Assembly: GCA_000424365.1 (NCBI GenBank)
Contig: KE384176.1
Coordinates: 30,444-94,443, forward strand
Length of the DNA stretch: 64,000 nt
Direction: 5' to 3'
DNA from: Lachnospiraceae bacterium NK4A144
Lineage (GTDB): Bacteria; Bacillota; Clostridia; Lachnospirales; Lachnospiraceae
In this document: piece after piece, positions 17,680-25,542 of the stretch
Layout of the letters: every line of letters starts with the position of its first letter
Position numbering within the stretch: position 1 is the stretch's first letter
Position numbers and translations under genes: made by a program
The notes under the pieces: model-generated
The model's database searches: none
What the model saw: the letters and a program-made list of their open reading frames with translations, nothing else
Told to the model about the DNA's origin: nothing

Positions 17680-17681
17680 TA

Positions 17682-18860
17682 TTATCCTCTATTCCAAATC
17701 TCATACCCCTGTCTTCTGGCAGAGTCATACACCGGTTGCATATTCTTCTGAAGGATATTATAAAATTCTTCCTGTGTATTCCCTTTTCGGTACAGTTCCT
17801 GCCCTGCCCAAATAGAATGTAGATTATCTCTGTAGCAGGCCTCATACCGTTTATGTATCACTTCATTCTTATGGATATATCCGTACAATAAATACTGATT
17901 CTCAGCAAAACTCTTAAAATAGGGATCCCACTTAGGAAGTCGGTTGCTCTTTACCGAATTCAGTGAAGAATCCATCGGCATGAGGTTCCACAGTTCATCA
18001 TTCATCACAAATGACCATGGAATAAAATGATCCACATCATACTTCTTTGGTTCGACCATTTCTCCGGTAAATACATCTTTTACTTCGCTAATATCAAAGA
18101 TACATTCCCATAGCTTTCGCACATTATTCAGCTTCCGCATCTTCTCATCCATCGGTACAAGCTTATACACAAGTCCCGGAACCTCAGGATTATTATTCTG
18201 AAGCCACTTTACTTTCTCGTACTGAATCCACCCAAGGATTGATACCGTATTATCCTGGATCATCTCCATCCATGCAGGATGAAAATAGATCTCCCTTTTC
18301 AATTTACTGGATTCTCCAAGTGTATACGGAAGCAATACCACATCACGATTTATCATCTGTATATATGCTACCATCCTGCGAATACTGTTCCAATCCACTG
18401 CAGACTTATCATTCACAAAGAAGCCTGCGAGAGCCCTGTATGGTACCATGTTGGTAAGCTGTTCTTTAGCACTTTTTAATTCCTTATCATGCTCCTTGAT
18501 GGCATTCTTTATTTCTACTTTTGATGCATTTGCCGGCAGGTTACTAAGTTCTGATAAGGTAAGTACGGCCCGTTCAAGACCATCCCGTACATGACCATCT
18601 GCCATCATTCCCGATAGGTGTATATGAAACTCTCTGACCGAATACCAGGCATTACAGATCATCTCATTGATCACTGTATCAAAGGTGGTCTCACTAATCC
18701 CCTCCGATATCAACTGCACAATAGCTTCCAGCCAATAGAATTTGTAACAGTAAGAAGGATCTTTCATCATATGTGAAAAACCCTCGATATCCAACGTATT
18801 ATGATATTTTCCATCAATTTTCAGACTGTATCCAACTTTTTCAAAATCAAATTCAGCCAT
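17682..18860 (-). CDS. HNH endonuclease
   Basis: 392 aa. The HNH core is near residue 276: VDHFIPWSFV, then LWNLMPMDSSLNSVKSNRLP (Asn and His-type metal ligands). The N-terminal ~250 residues are helical and unassigned and may bind DNA or a partner. There are no CxxC pairs in the core. GAGGGG sits about 10 bases before the ATG, which lies 40 bases inside the methyltransferase gene. The gene ends two bases before the helicase start. The tight packing argues that methyltransferase, HNH and helicase act together. Confidence 0.88.
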   Translation of the reverse strand: MAEFDFEKVGYSLKIDGKYHNTLDIEGFSHMMKDPSYCYKFYWLEAIVQLISEGISETTFDTVINEMICNAWYSVREFHIHLSGMMADGHVRDGLERAVLTLSELSNLPANASKVEIKNAIKEHDKELKSAKEQLTNMVPYRALAGFFVNDKSAVDWNSIRRMVAYIQMINRDVVLLPYTLGESSKLKREIYFHPAWMEMIQDNTVSILGWIQYEKVKWLQNNNPEVPGLVYKLVPMDEKMRKLNNVRKLWECIFDISEVKDVFTGEMVEPKKYDVDHFIPWSFVMNDELWNLMPMDSSLNSVKSNRLPKWDPYFKSFAENQYLLYGYIHKNEVIHKRYEACYRDNLHSIWAGQELYRKGNTQEEFYNILQKNMQPVYDSARRQGYEIWNRG

Positions 18861-19444
18861 TTCTCATCCCCTCTGCCCGGACGAACATCATCCGATATCC
18901 ACGACTTTTTTATCTCAAGTTTCGGAAAGGCCTTCAAAAACTCCGCAAAACTTTCCCTTGTAAAATCCGTGAAATATCTTCCATTCCGATATCCTTCAAA
19001 ATCACCATATTTGAAAGATGTATAAATGTATCCGTTCTTCTTCGTCGCCCGGATCATCTTGCACATTACATCCTTAAGCTCTTCTTTTGATAGATGAAGT
19101 ATAGACGAACATGCCCATATGGCATCATATTTTTCAACAGCATCCAGCTCTGAAAACAGCATCTTTTTTATCGGAATACCTACGTTCTTCTCGGCAATCC
19201 TACATATTTCTTCTGAACCATCTGATGCCTCTACCTGAAATCCTTTACTTAGGAAATACTTTGCATCCCTTCCGGATCCGCAACCGAAATCGAGAATAAA
19301 TGCACCGGTGGTAAGATTTTTCAAAAACATATCCTGTACTTCTGTAAACTCCACATTTACTGTACCGGATACAAAAGTATCAGCGTTTTGGTTGTAGTAA
19401 TCTATTGTTCGATTCAATGATTTATTAATCACATTTCGCTCCAT
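18821..19444 (-). CDS. class I SAM-dependent methyltransferase
   Basis: 207 aa. Motif I ILDFGCGSGRDAKYFLSKG near residue 50, acidic loop EASDGSEE near 75 and the motif IV region IWACSSILHLSKEEL near 110. It lacks the NPPY or PC motif of common DNA methyltransferases, so small-molecule or nucleotide methylation is as likely as DNA. Its 3' end overlaps the HNH gene by 40 bases. The ATG at 19444 has no clear ribosome site; a GTG at 19432 with GGAG ahead is an alternative. A DUF523 shard lies directly upstream, so the original 5' end may have been replaced. Confidence 0.88.
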   Translation of the reverse strand: MERNVINKSLNRTIDYYNQNADTFVSGTVNVEFTEVQDMFLKNLTTGAFILDFGCGSGRDAKYFLSKGFQVEASDGSEEICRIAEKNVGIPIKKMLFSELDAVEKYDAIWACSSILHLSKEELKDVMCKMIRATKKNGYIYTSFKYGDFEGYRNGRYFTDFTRESFAEFLKAFPKLEIKKSWISDDVRPGRGDEKWLNLILKKLDTV

Positions 19445-19453
19445 AAATGTCGC

Positions 19454-19630
19454 TTACAGATCTGCCACATCCATTGTTTTGATATTGTTTTTTCGCAATA
19501 ACTCTGCAAACACGCCCTGCCCTTGGATTGTTTTTCCAGAAAACGTTCCGTCATAGATACTCTTTACACCGCAGGATGGGCTTCTTGACTGCAATATCAC
19601 TAGATCAACTTGGTTCTTCAATACCATTTT
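19454..19630 (-). pseudogene. 3' shard of a DUF523 gene
   Basis: Encodes NQVDLVILQSRSPSCGVKSI and onwards to NNIKTMDVADL and stop, matching the last ~57 codons of the intact gene at 23082-23498 with a few substitutions. The first ~80 codons are absent. The sequence after the stop (GCGACATTTAT) is also shared, so the methyltransferase begins where the isomerase begins in the intact locus. Confidence 0.88.
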
Positions 19631-19639
19631 TTAAGCCAC

Positions 19640-19681
19640 GGGGACGGGGTTACAGGCTCATGGCCCTGTAACCCCGTCCCC
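19640..19681. repeat. perfect 17-bp inverted repeat (REP-like palindrome)
   Basis: GGGGACGGGGTTACAGG (19640-19656) and CCTGTAACCCCGTCCCC (19665-19681), loop of 8. It is GC-rich in an AT-rich setting with no T run on either side, so not a typical terminator. It sits exactly at the junction between the DUF523 shard and the DUF3791 gene. Confidence 0.75.
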
Positions 19682-19689
19682 CTATTGGC

Positions 19690-19920
19690 TCATACCTCTG
19701 CCTGTACGATATGTCCAAAGTTGAACTCATCCTGAAGCAATCCATATACATAGGACGGACTTTCTCTGTACAATCCGGTCTCAGTATCTATGATTTTCTC
19801 ATAAACTTGCGAATCATATATTGTACGCATAGCGACATCATATTCTATGCCCTGTGTTTCAGTAAGCATCTCTACAAGATCCTGCACCATGTATTCAATC
19901 ATCTGCTGTTCTTTACTCAT
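19690..19920 (-). CDS. DUF3791 family small protein
   Basis: 76 aa. KEQQMIEYMVQDLVEMLTET..YDVAMRTIYDSQVYEKI fits DUF3791: a helical small protein usually beside DUF3990. It is the last gene of a three-gene unit and starts 3 bases after the DUF3990 stop. Presumed antitoxin or accessory; no DNA-binding motif is evident. Confidence 0.72.
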   Translation of the reverse strand: MSKEQQMIEYMVQDLVEMLTETQGIEYDVAMRTIYDSQVYEKIIDTETGLYRESPSYVYGLLQDEFNFGHIVQAEV

Positions 19921-19923
19921 AGC

Positions 19924-20427
19924 TTAATCGCTCACCTTTCTCAATAAACTAATTGCCTTCTGTGTATGGAAAGAATATTGATTGGTAGTCTTTTTATAAA
20001 TCATACCACTAAGCATATTCTCAAAAGTAATAACACCATTCTCATACTGTCTGAATAAAAGAGCCATATCATCATCCGCTATTGGACCAATAACAATGTC
20101 ATACTTATTATCAAAATTGCATTCCGGATCAGAAAAATCTGTAAACTTCTTGCTTCGATTATTCCTTACAAAACGTGCCCATTCCTCAGATGTCTCTACT
20201 CCAAAATCCTTGATATTCAACCCTTCTGTCTCCATATAAGAATCATCTATCTCGTAAACATTGAGAACCGGTGTGCCACCATAAATACGTGCTACACGGT
20301 TAGCCATCTTTTCAGCCTGTTCTTTCATAACCGTAAGATAGAATCCCTGTCCAAAATCCTTATAGGGACGACACATAGCAAGATTTATCTCTTTTATATC
20401 TGTATTACTTCCGTGATATAAGAGCAT
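19924..20427 (-). CDS. DUF3990 protein, ADP-ribosyltransferase-like putative toxin
   Basis: 167 aa. Opens with LLYHGSNTDIKEINLAMCRP and KDFGQGFYLTVMKEQAEKMA, the H-Y-E-like front of the DUF3990 ART fold (YHGS, then G.GFYLT). IVIGPIADDDM near residue 115 and the terminal YSFHTQKAISLL are also typical. It may ADP-ribosylate a host target. Its ATG overlaps the TGA of the upstream DUF3791 gene by one base, so the toxin follows one small partner and precedes another. Confidence 0.8.
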   Translation of the reverse strand: MLLYHGSNTDIKEINLAMCRPYKDFGQGFYLTVMKEQAEKMANRVARIYGGTPVLNVYEIDDSYMETEGLNIKDFGVETSEEWARFVRNNRSKKFTDFSDPECNFDNKYDIVIGPIADDDMALLFRQYENGVITFENMLSGMIYKKTTNQYSFHTQKAISLLRKVSD

Positions 20428-20645
20428 CAGTACTTACCCCCATTATTTCTACATATCATCATCAAATCCTCAACAGCATCGTCTAAGCTAAGTGTATGTT
20501 CAATATCATAGTGTTCCTTGATAAACTCAATCCCTTTATGCTCATACAGATAGTTAAATGCTTCTTTTGAGGCAATGTGAAACCTGTTTGCAAATTCATT
20601 TACACAAACAACAGTGTAATTTATTTTCTTTTTTAATTCGCTCAT
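20427..20645 (-). CDS. DUF3791 family small protein, first gene of module
   Basis: 72 aa. KINYTVVCVNEFANRFHIAS..EAFNYLYEHKGIEFI..HYDIEHTLS is the DUF3791 pattern. It shares little with the other DUF3791 protein (19690-19920), so they are not a recent duplicate. Overlap with DUF3990 suggests coupled expression, with this the likely antitoxin. Confidence 0.75.
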   Translation of the reverse strand: MSELKKKINYTVVCVNEFANRFHIASKEAFNYLYEHKGIEFIKEHYDIEHTLSLDDAVEDLMMICRNNGGKY

Positions 20646-20989
20646 AGCGGTCTCCTAACCCAATAAAAAACTTAGCACTAACCACATATCTTTTCTAAAT
20701 CGTATAATTCAAATCCGCCATTCATAGGGTTCTTTACAACAAGTATACTTTTCAACGATATCTTTTTTCAACTTTTTATCAGTACCGATTTCCAATATTC
20801 CATTCTCCCCTTCCCTTACTTATAGTCTTCGGCACTTACAACGCTTTTCCACTGGAAACTTTTATTATTTGTCCCGTGATCAAAACAACTCTGTCTTTAA
20901 GACCGTAATCAACCATTGCGATCACCTCGTGCGTAACAAATTTCTACTCTCTCAATAAATCTTCCTGTCCTGCCCAAATGGAATGCAGA
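20646..20989. other. 344-bp spacer made of gene shards
   Basis: No intact gene. Recognisable pieces on the minus strand: about 20815-20845 resembles the SGNH gene around 5055-5085 (CTTATA.TCTTCGGCACTTACA), 20836-20916 is a short-chain dehydrogenase start, and about 20955-20995 resembles the HNH gene near 17800-17838 (CTGCCCAAAT.GAATG.AGATTATCTC). The pieces abut each other. Confidence 0.55.
20836..20916 (-). pseudogene. N-terminal shard of a short-chain dehydrogenase
   Basis: ATG with GAGGTGATC upstream opens MVDYGLKDRVVLITG, the first strand and Gly of an SDR Rossmann fold, then leaves the family after 15 residues and stops at codon 27. The ribosome site came along with the shard. Confidence 0.5.
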
Positions 20990-21538
20990 TTATCTCAAAT
21001 CTAAAGACATATAAACCAGTTCCTGAAATCCGCTTATTCTGGATCTGAACCCCTTCGGATTCCGACCAAACTCTTTGAACCCAAAGTCCTTATACATAGC
21101 TATTGCTCTTTCGTTTTCCGCTACTGCATTGAGTTCCAGTTGGATATATCCTGCATCTTTGGCGCATTTAATACATGCTTTTGTAAGAGCCTTGCCCAAT
21201 CCGAGTCCCCAGTATTCTTCCAAAATGCTGATGCCAAAATCAGCCCTGTGCCGCACCTTGTATTTTGGTCCTACGGCTCCTATTCCTGCCATACCTACGA
21301 CTTTATCATCCACTATAGCAACGATCTCTATTTCATTATCACTCTTTGCTTTTTCTTCCAAAAACTTTGCCTCCTGCTCCGGATCAAAGCTGTTTTCATC
21401 AGGATATGACAGCAGGTAATCTGTCTCTGCATGAGTCAGATTAAAAAGCTCGTAAACAGTGCTTCCATCCGATGCATCACCATTTCTGAGCAATGCTTCC
21501 TTCCCATTTTTCAAAACGATTTTTTGACTGTATTGCAT
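20990..21538 (-). CDS. GNAT acetyltransferase
   Basis: 182 aa. Acetyl-CoA loop EYWGLGLGKALTKACIK near residue 112, preceded by the strand VRHRADFGISIL and followed by ELNAVAENERAIAMYKDFGF, the RimJ/RimL-like C-terminal signature. It acetylates an unknown protein or small amine. Single gene; the stop abuts the shard-filled spacer, and the last residues lie next to the HNH shard. Confidence 0.88.
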   Translation of the reverse strand: MQYSQKIVLKNGKEALLRNGDASDGSTVYELFNLTHAETDYLLSYPDENSFDPEQEAKFLEEKAKSDNEIEIVAIVDDKVVGMAGIGAVGPKYKVRHRADFGISILEEYWGLGLGKALTKACIKCAKDAGYIQLELNAVAENERAIAMYKDFGFKEFGRNPKGFRSRISGFQELVYMSLDLR

Positions 21539-21567
21539 ATATTGTTTCTCCCTAAACCGCGATTTTT

Positions 21568-21625
21568 CACTTCATATCGTATTTTAATACATGAGCCATT
21601 TGCAAAGCACATTTTTTTGCACAAA
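21568..21625. repeat. short dispersed repeat, copy 1
   Basis: About 57 bases (TTCACTTCATATCGTATTTT, then AATACATGAGCCAT...) are repeated with few changes at 25489-25545. In both places it lies between an upstream minus-strand gene and a terminator. Read on the minus strand it contains a 10-codon frame beginning MA-VLKYD; too short to call a gene. Confidence 0.6.
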
Positions 21626-21679
21626 ATATTTTTCAATGACCTAAAATAAAGAATCATTTCCTTTCTCGTTCATGCAAAA

Positions 21680-21712
21680 ACGGAATTGTGATCATTGATA
21701 TCACAATTCCGT
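21680..21712 (-). terminator. intrinsic terminator
   Basis: Perfect 13-bp stem ACGGAATTGTGAT / ATCACAATTCCGT with a 7-base loop. On the minus strand it is followed by TTTTTGC, so it ends the GNAT transcript from 21787-22254. Confidence 0.75.
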
Positions 21713-21786
21713 CTGTCTTTTGTCAGTGCCATTTATCTTTGCATCAGATTGTAAGGTCTAATATCGGACATATCAGCAATCTTCAG

Positions 21787-22254
21787 CTATTTATTCTTCT
21801 CCATACGTATCAGATGCTCTTCGTCAGGTTCTGATATACCATTTTTGAATTTATATCCCATCTTAAGATAAAATGGTACTCCCGTGATCGACGCGGGTAT
21901 TTCTATTCTATTTGCTCGAAGTCCATATTCATCATTTTCCAAAGTTTCAACTATCCTGCGCCCAATACCTTTTCCTTGATAATCAGGCAAAACAAATATA
22001 TTAAAAAAACAACTCTCGTCTTCTTTTTCCCAATAATGACCTATTGCACCACATCCAATTATCTCGTCTTCATCAAAAACAACATAGAAATGCGTCCAAC
22101 TCGCACGTTCAAGGATAAACTCAGGTGTCTCAGTTTCAATTAATGCATCCATAAGTTCCTTCGAATAGTCCTTGATATTTGAAATACTTATCGTTTTCCC
22201 TATCATATTCGATACTTGTTTCTCATCCCCAGCCTCTATTCTTCGGATCTGCAT
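21787..22254 (-). CDS. GNAT acetyltransferase
   Basis: 155 aa. Typical GNAT: MQIRRIEAGDEKQVSNMI start, IFVLPDYQGKGIGRRIVETL (acetyl-CoA loop QGKGIG) near residue 100, and ITGVPFYLKMGYKFKNG at the C-terminus. The start at 22254 has GGGGAG 9 bases ahead; an in-frame ATG at 22278 preceded by AGGTGAG would add 8 residues. Substrate unknown. Confidence 0.88.
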   Translation of the reverse strand: MQIRRIEAGDEKQVSNMIGKTISISNIKDYSKELMDALIETETPEFILERASWTHFYVVFDEDEIIGCGAIGHYWEKEDESCFFNIFVLPDYQGKGIGRRIVETLENDEYGLRANRIEIPASITGVPFYLKMGYKFKNGISEPDEEHLIRMEKNK

Positions 22255-22419
22255 TTTTCCATTCTCCCCTTTTTTCATAATTTCTCACCTAAAACAATTT
22301 TCTGGTTTAGGCGAGAGATTTTTAATATCTAAAGTACAAAAATACGCCAAAAATGTCCAAAGTAACACTTAGGTGCGAAATCTCACAACGCTTACAGATC
22401 TACCACATACCCATCGGCC

Positions 22420-23061
22420 TTAAAAACACTTCCATGCTGCTTTTGAAAGTTGGTGATAGAGATTTCTTCCCTTGCCATATTTCGCCACATATTGAACAAC
22501 ATCCTGCTTTTTCCTTATTGTTTCAAGCAGTGATGAATCCAACTTACTCAAAAGTTCCTGCATAGAAATCTGACCGTCTCTTCTGATCTCTTTTAATTTC
22601 TTGGTATCCTCTAATTTTCTTGCTGCTTCACTTTTCGAATATCCTTGTCCAAACGGTTCTGAAAAAAGAGCTTCGATTGTTCTATCTAAATTTTCTTTAC
22701 CTGTCCAAGTATAATCTTCTCCCAGTGGCAGCGATATTGCATTTCCGTTATTAATTTGAACAAAAAGATAAGCATCCTTTGGAGTGGGTGCATAACCACA
22801 GATAACTCCGGGCATACTATTACACGCAAGCATCATACCCTGTCCAGAGGAACATCCTGTAACTATGAAATCAACCGCTTCACTCGCAAGCAATATACCA
22901 ACTAATATTGATATATCAATATAGGAATAGCTATACTTTTCATCCGGTGTGCATCCAAAATTGATTATCTCAGAATCCTTTGGTGCATATTTTTTTACCG
23001 CGCTATAGATCAACTGATTTTTATTTGCTTGTGAACTTGCTTGAATAATTCCGATTTTCAT
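22420..23061 (-). CDS. RpiB/LacAB-family sugar-phosphate isomerase
   Basis: 213 aa. IVTGCSSGQGMMLACNSMPG near residue 65 is the RpiB/LacB signature with the active-site Cys and phosphate loop. The start MKIGIIQASSQANKNQLIYS matches the variant family without the GxDHAG opening of classical RpiB. Isomerises a ribose/allose-type phosphate, substrate unknown. GAGGT precedes the ATG and the DUF523 gene ends 20 bases upstream in the same direction, so they are probably one transcript. Confidence 0.82.
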   Translation of the reverse strand: MKIGIIQASSQANKNQLIYSAVKKYAPKDSEIINFGCTPDEKYSYSYIDISILVGILLASEAVDFIVTGCSSGQGMMLACNSMPGVICGYAPTPKDAYLFVQINNGNAISLPLGEDYTWTGKENLDRTIEALFSEPFGQGYSKSEAARKLEDTKKLKEIRRDGQISMQELLSKLDSSLLETIRKKQDVVQYVAKYGKGRNLYHQLSKAAWKCF

Positions 23062-23081
23062 AAGACCTCTATAAATGTCGC

Positions 23082-23498
23082 CTACAGATCTGCCACATCC
23101 ATTGTTTTTATATTATTTATTCGCAATAACTCTGCAAATACGCCCCGCCCTTGAATTGTTTTTCCGGAAAACGTTCCGTCATAAATGCTATTCACACCGC
23201 ATGATGGGCTTCTTGACTGCAATATCACTAGATCAACTTGGTTCTCCAATACCATTTTTAACGCGATTTCTGCTCCTCGGCGAAACTCTACATCGACCGA
23301 TGATCCGTCCTTATGACTTACTACTCCATCTACGATTTCCGCTGATTCTCTTGGTATCGGTAAACCGCCCAATACTTCAGGACAGACAGCGAGGACTTCA
23401 TGCCCGCTAATGAAATCCATCACTTTCTCGCTATAATTATTGCCACCATTATATTTACAATTTTCACCTAACAAACAAGCACTAACCGCAATTTTCAT
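23082..23498 (-). CDS. DUF523 family protein
   Basis: 138 aa. ISACLLG-type start (AVSACLLGENCKYNGGNN), CPEVLGGLPIPRESAEI, and VILQSRSPSCG near residue 95 are the DUF523 signatures with conserved cysteines. No enzyme activity is established for the family. Full length. Its last third is copied at 19454-19630. Confidence 0.88.
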   Translation of the reverse strand: MKIAVSACLLGENCKYNGGNNYSEKVMDFISGHEVLAVCPEVLGGLPIPRESAEIVDGVVSHKDGSSVDVEFRRGAEIALKMVLENQVDLVILQSRSPSCGVNSIYDGTFSGKTIQGRGVFAELLRINNIKTMDVADL

Positions 23499-23528
23499 TC
23501 TTCATCCTCTAAAGCCGGAGTTATTCAA

Positions 23529-24010
23529 TTATAAATTATGCACCTCTATCTCAAGTTTTTTCAAAAATTCAATTATTTGCTCAAATTCCGGATACACACC
23601 ATAAATCATATTTTTCATCGCAACGTAATCTTTTTTTACATCATCCATAATATGCTCCGCCGGAACCAAAGAAATATCCTTTAATGTTGCAGTCTCGTAA
23701 TGTGCACTCTTTGCATAATAAAATTTCTGCTTAAATACAACATCTTTTTCCAGTAACTCTTTACGCGCAAACGCCTTCTCCTTGATTTGACTATTGGCCA
23801 TAAAATAAACATCATACAAATGTCTCGCATATCTTGATGGTAATCTTTTGCCCTTAGGGAAATTTGCCATTTTATGCAATATCGTTAGTTTCTCCCAAAA
23901 CAAACCCAGAAGTCTTTTTCTATAATATCCGATCTAAGACCCATAGATAAAGAAACCGCTTGAAACACTTCTCTCTTTTCTTCCGCTGACAAATTCAGAA
24001 ATCTATTCAT
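23529..24010 (-). pseudogene. AbiEii-type nucleotidyltransferase toxin with central deletion and frameshift
   Basis: The ATG at 24010, two bases after the antitoxin stop, opens MNRFLNLSAEEKREVFQAVS and reaches IIEKDFWVCFG, the AbiEii start. The next frame then gives LFWEKLTILHKMANFPKG and SRYARHLYDVYFM, the C-terminal domain. The nucleotidyltransferase core (GS-x10-DxD) is missing, so the toxin is dead. The two halves meet at a short TTGTTTTGGG-like overlap, suggesting deletion by microhomology. Confidence 0.85.
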
Positions 24011-24012
24011 CT

Positions 24013-24615
24013 TCAAGCACACACCTTTCTTACTATCTCAAATATCCATGCTGCAGAATCAGCAGCCTCTTTTAATAAAATGCTCTTTTCTTCTCCATTT
24101 AATCTATTTCTCAAGATTGCTATTGTATTCTCATCAACATGGTCTTTACCAAGTGTTTTTATAGCTTCTATTACCATAATAGAAATGCGTGACATAAACG
24201 ATATTTCGCGATTCGTTTTGTGTTTGAACGAAAGCGTAATATTCTCCCAGGTAAAATTTCTATATGGTCCATCACTAACATACGACCATACTACCGGCAC
24301 CTGCGTAGATAATCCAAGTTTATTCAAAGCAACATCTCCACAAGGTGAAATAGTCCAGTGATACTTCTTGGCAAGAGCATTTGCCACTCTTTCCGGATCT
24401 GTCGGTATGAACTCATCTAAAATCTTACTATACTTAGGCTTTTCATATATACCATCCATAACACGTCTTATTGCACCTTCTTCTACTTGACGTCCCAAAC
24501 ATTTTCGTATGGTAGCTAACGATGCAATATCTATGAAATCCGTTGTAAAAAAGATATCTCCATCCTCATACAAATCTATCCTGTTTTTGATTTCATCATA
24601 TATTCTTCCTGCCAT
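24013..24615 (-). CDS. AbiEi-type antitoxin (DUF6088), now orphan
   Basis: 200 aa. Winged-helix N-terminus (DIFFTTDFIDIASLATIRKC, LGRQVEEGAIRRVMDGIYEKP), then PTDPERVANALAKKYHWTIS and the AbiEi C-terminal domain (VSDGPYRNFTWENITLSFKH). It represses its own operon and neutralises AbiEii. The antitoxin is intact while the toxin is deleted, and the operator is also preserved. Confidence 0.88.
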   Translation of the reverse strand: MAGRIYDEIKNRIDLYEDGDIFFTTDFIDIASLATIRKCLGRQVEEGAIRRVMDGIYEKPKYSKILDEFIPTDPERVANALAKKYHWTISPCGDVALNKLGLSTQVPVVWSYVSDGPYRNFTWENITLSFKHKTNREISFMSRISIMVIEAIKTLGKDHVDENTIAILRNRLNGEEKSILLKEAADSAAWIFEIVRKVCA

Positions 24616-24627
24616 AACGGCCTCCTT

Positions 24628-24667
24628 TTGTCACGATTATTATACAACTATCGTGACAACAATACAA
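24628..24667 (-). promoter_or_regulatory. promoter and AbiEi-type operator
   Basis: Minus-strand -35 TTGTAT (24667-24662), 17-base spacer, perfect TATAAT (24644-24639). Around the -10 lies a 10-bp inverted repeat TTGTCACGAT / ATCGTGACAA (24628-24637, 24650-24659). An operator in this position fits autorepression. Confidence 0.7.
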
Positions 24668-24720
24668 ACCCAATGGCTCCTATTCCATTATCACTATTAA
24701 ATATCCATCATAAACTGTAA

Positions 24721-24754
24721 AAAGCAATCAAGAATTCTTCTTCCTGATTGCTTT
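24721..24754 (-). terminator. intrinsic terminator after the PNPOx-like gene
   Basis: AAAGCAATCA / TGATTGCTTT stem with a 14-base loop; T runs follow on both strands (TTTTTAC on minus, GATTTTTC on plus), so it can act both ways. Confidence 0.65.
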
Positions 24755-24788
24755 GATTTTTCAATCTGTCTTTGACGGATCATATATT

Positions 24789-25304
24789 CTATTTTTCACA
24801 ATGCTGTCTGCTGCTTAGATTTTCTTTCTTCAAATCGGAATCCAGATAATCAAACGACTCCGGCACGACCCTTATAAGATTCATTGGATGCGGCAGTTTC
24901 TTCATAGCTTCCACAGGGATCTTTTTGTGTTCCATGAGTTTCAGATACTCATCACTGAATGGTTCCACGAGGTCAGCTGTACCTTCTATCTGAAGGCTTT
25001 TAAGATTAGAAAAACCATTATATGGCTCATAGATAGCGACTCCGACGTGCTTATTCTCCTTCAATCCTCTGAACTTCTGTCCTCCTTCTGAGAAAAAATA
25101 CAGCTTCTCATCTACAAAATTATACTCGATAGGCGTACATCTGACCTGTCCCTCCGATGCTGTACCCAGTGTACAGGTATTATGCTCATTCAAAAATTTG
25201 TAAATCCTGTCAATAAGCCGCTGCCTATCCATCTGCTTAGAATCAGCATCCTTCTGTACCCAATAGTTTGCCGCTGCATCATAATCAAATACAAACTCAC
25301 CCAT
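24789..25304 (-). CDS. pyridoxamine 5'-phosphate oxidase-like flavoprotein
   Basis: 171 aa. Split-barrel family: FLNEHNTCTLGTASEGQVRC, TPIEYNFVDEKLYFFSEGGQ and KENKHVGVAIYEPY are the FMN- or F420-type barrel strands. It likely binds FMN and acts on an unknown small molecule. GGAGAGGT precedes the ATG at 25304; an upstream in-frame start is possible but would overlap that site. Confidence 0.85.
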   Translation of the reverse strand: MGEFVFDYDAAANYWVQKDADSKQMDRQRLIDRIYKFLNEHNTCTLGTASEGQVRCTPIEYNFVDEKLYFFSEGGQKFRGLKENKHVGVAIYEPYNGFSNLKSLQIEGTADLVEPFSDEYLKLMEHKKIPVEAMKKLPHPMNLIRVVPESFDYLDSDLKKENLSSRQHCEK

Positions 25305-25328
25305 AATATCTACCTCTCCTTCACATTT

Positions 25329-25478
25329 GTTACTGTTCACTCGCTTCCAGCTCGCTCACGTAACGGATTTTGCCAATTAAATCGCCTCCGGCGATGGGCA
25401 AAATCCAATGGCTTTTCATCTTTCTTGGTCGTAAACTCCGCAGCGTAGTGCTCCGTTTACGTTTGAACTGTTACTCAC
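25329..25478. repeat. multi-stem palindromic element
   Basis: GGATTTTGCC and GGCAAAATCC flank an inner CGCC-TCC-GGCG hairpin, followed by CGTAAAC / GTTTACG around another loop. Imperfect outer arms (GTTACTGTTCA / TGAACTGTTAC) close it. The layout resembles non-autonomous palindromic elements. No target duplication could be recognised. Confidence 0.4.
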
Positions 25479-25542
25479 ATTTTTTCACTTCACATCGTAT
25501 TTTAATACAAGAGCCATATGCAGAGTGCATTTTTTTGCGCAG

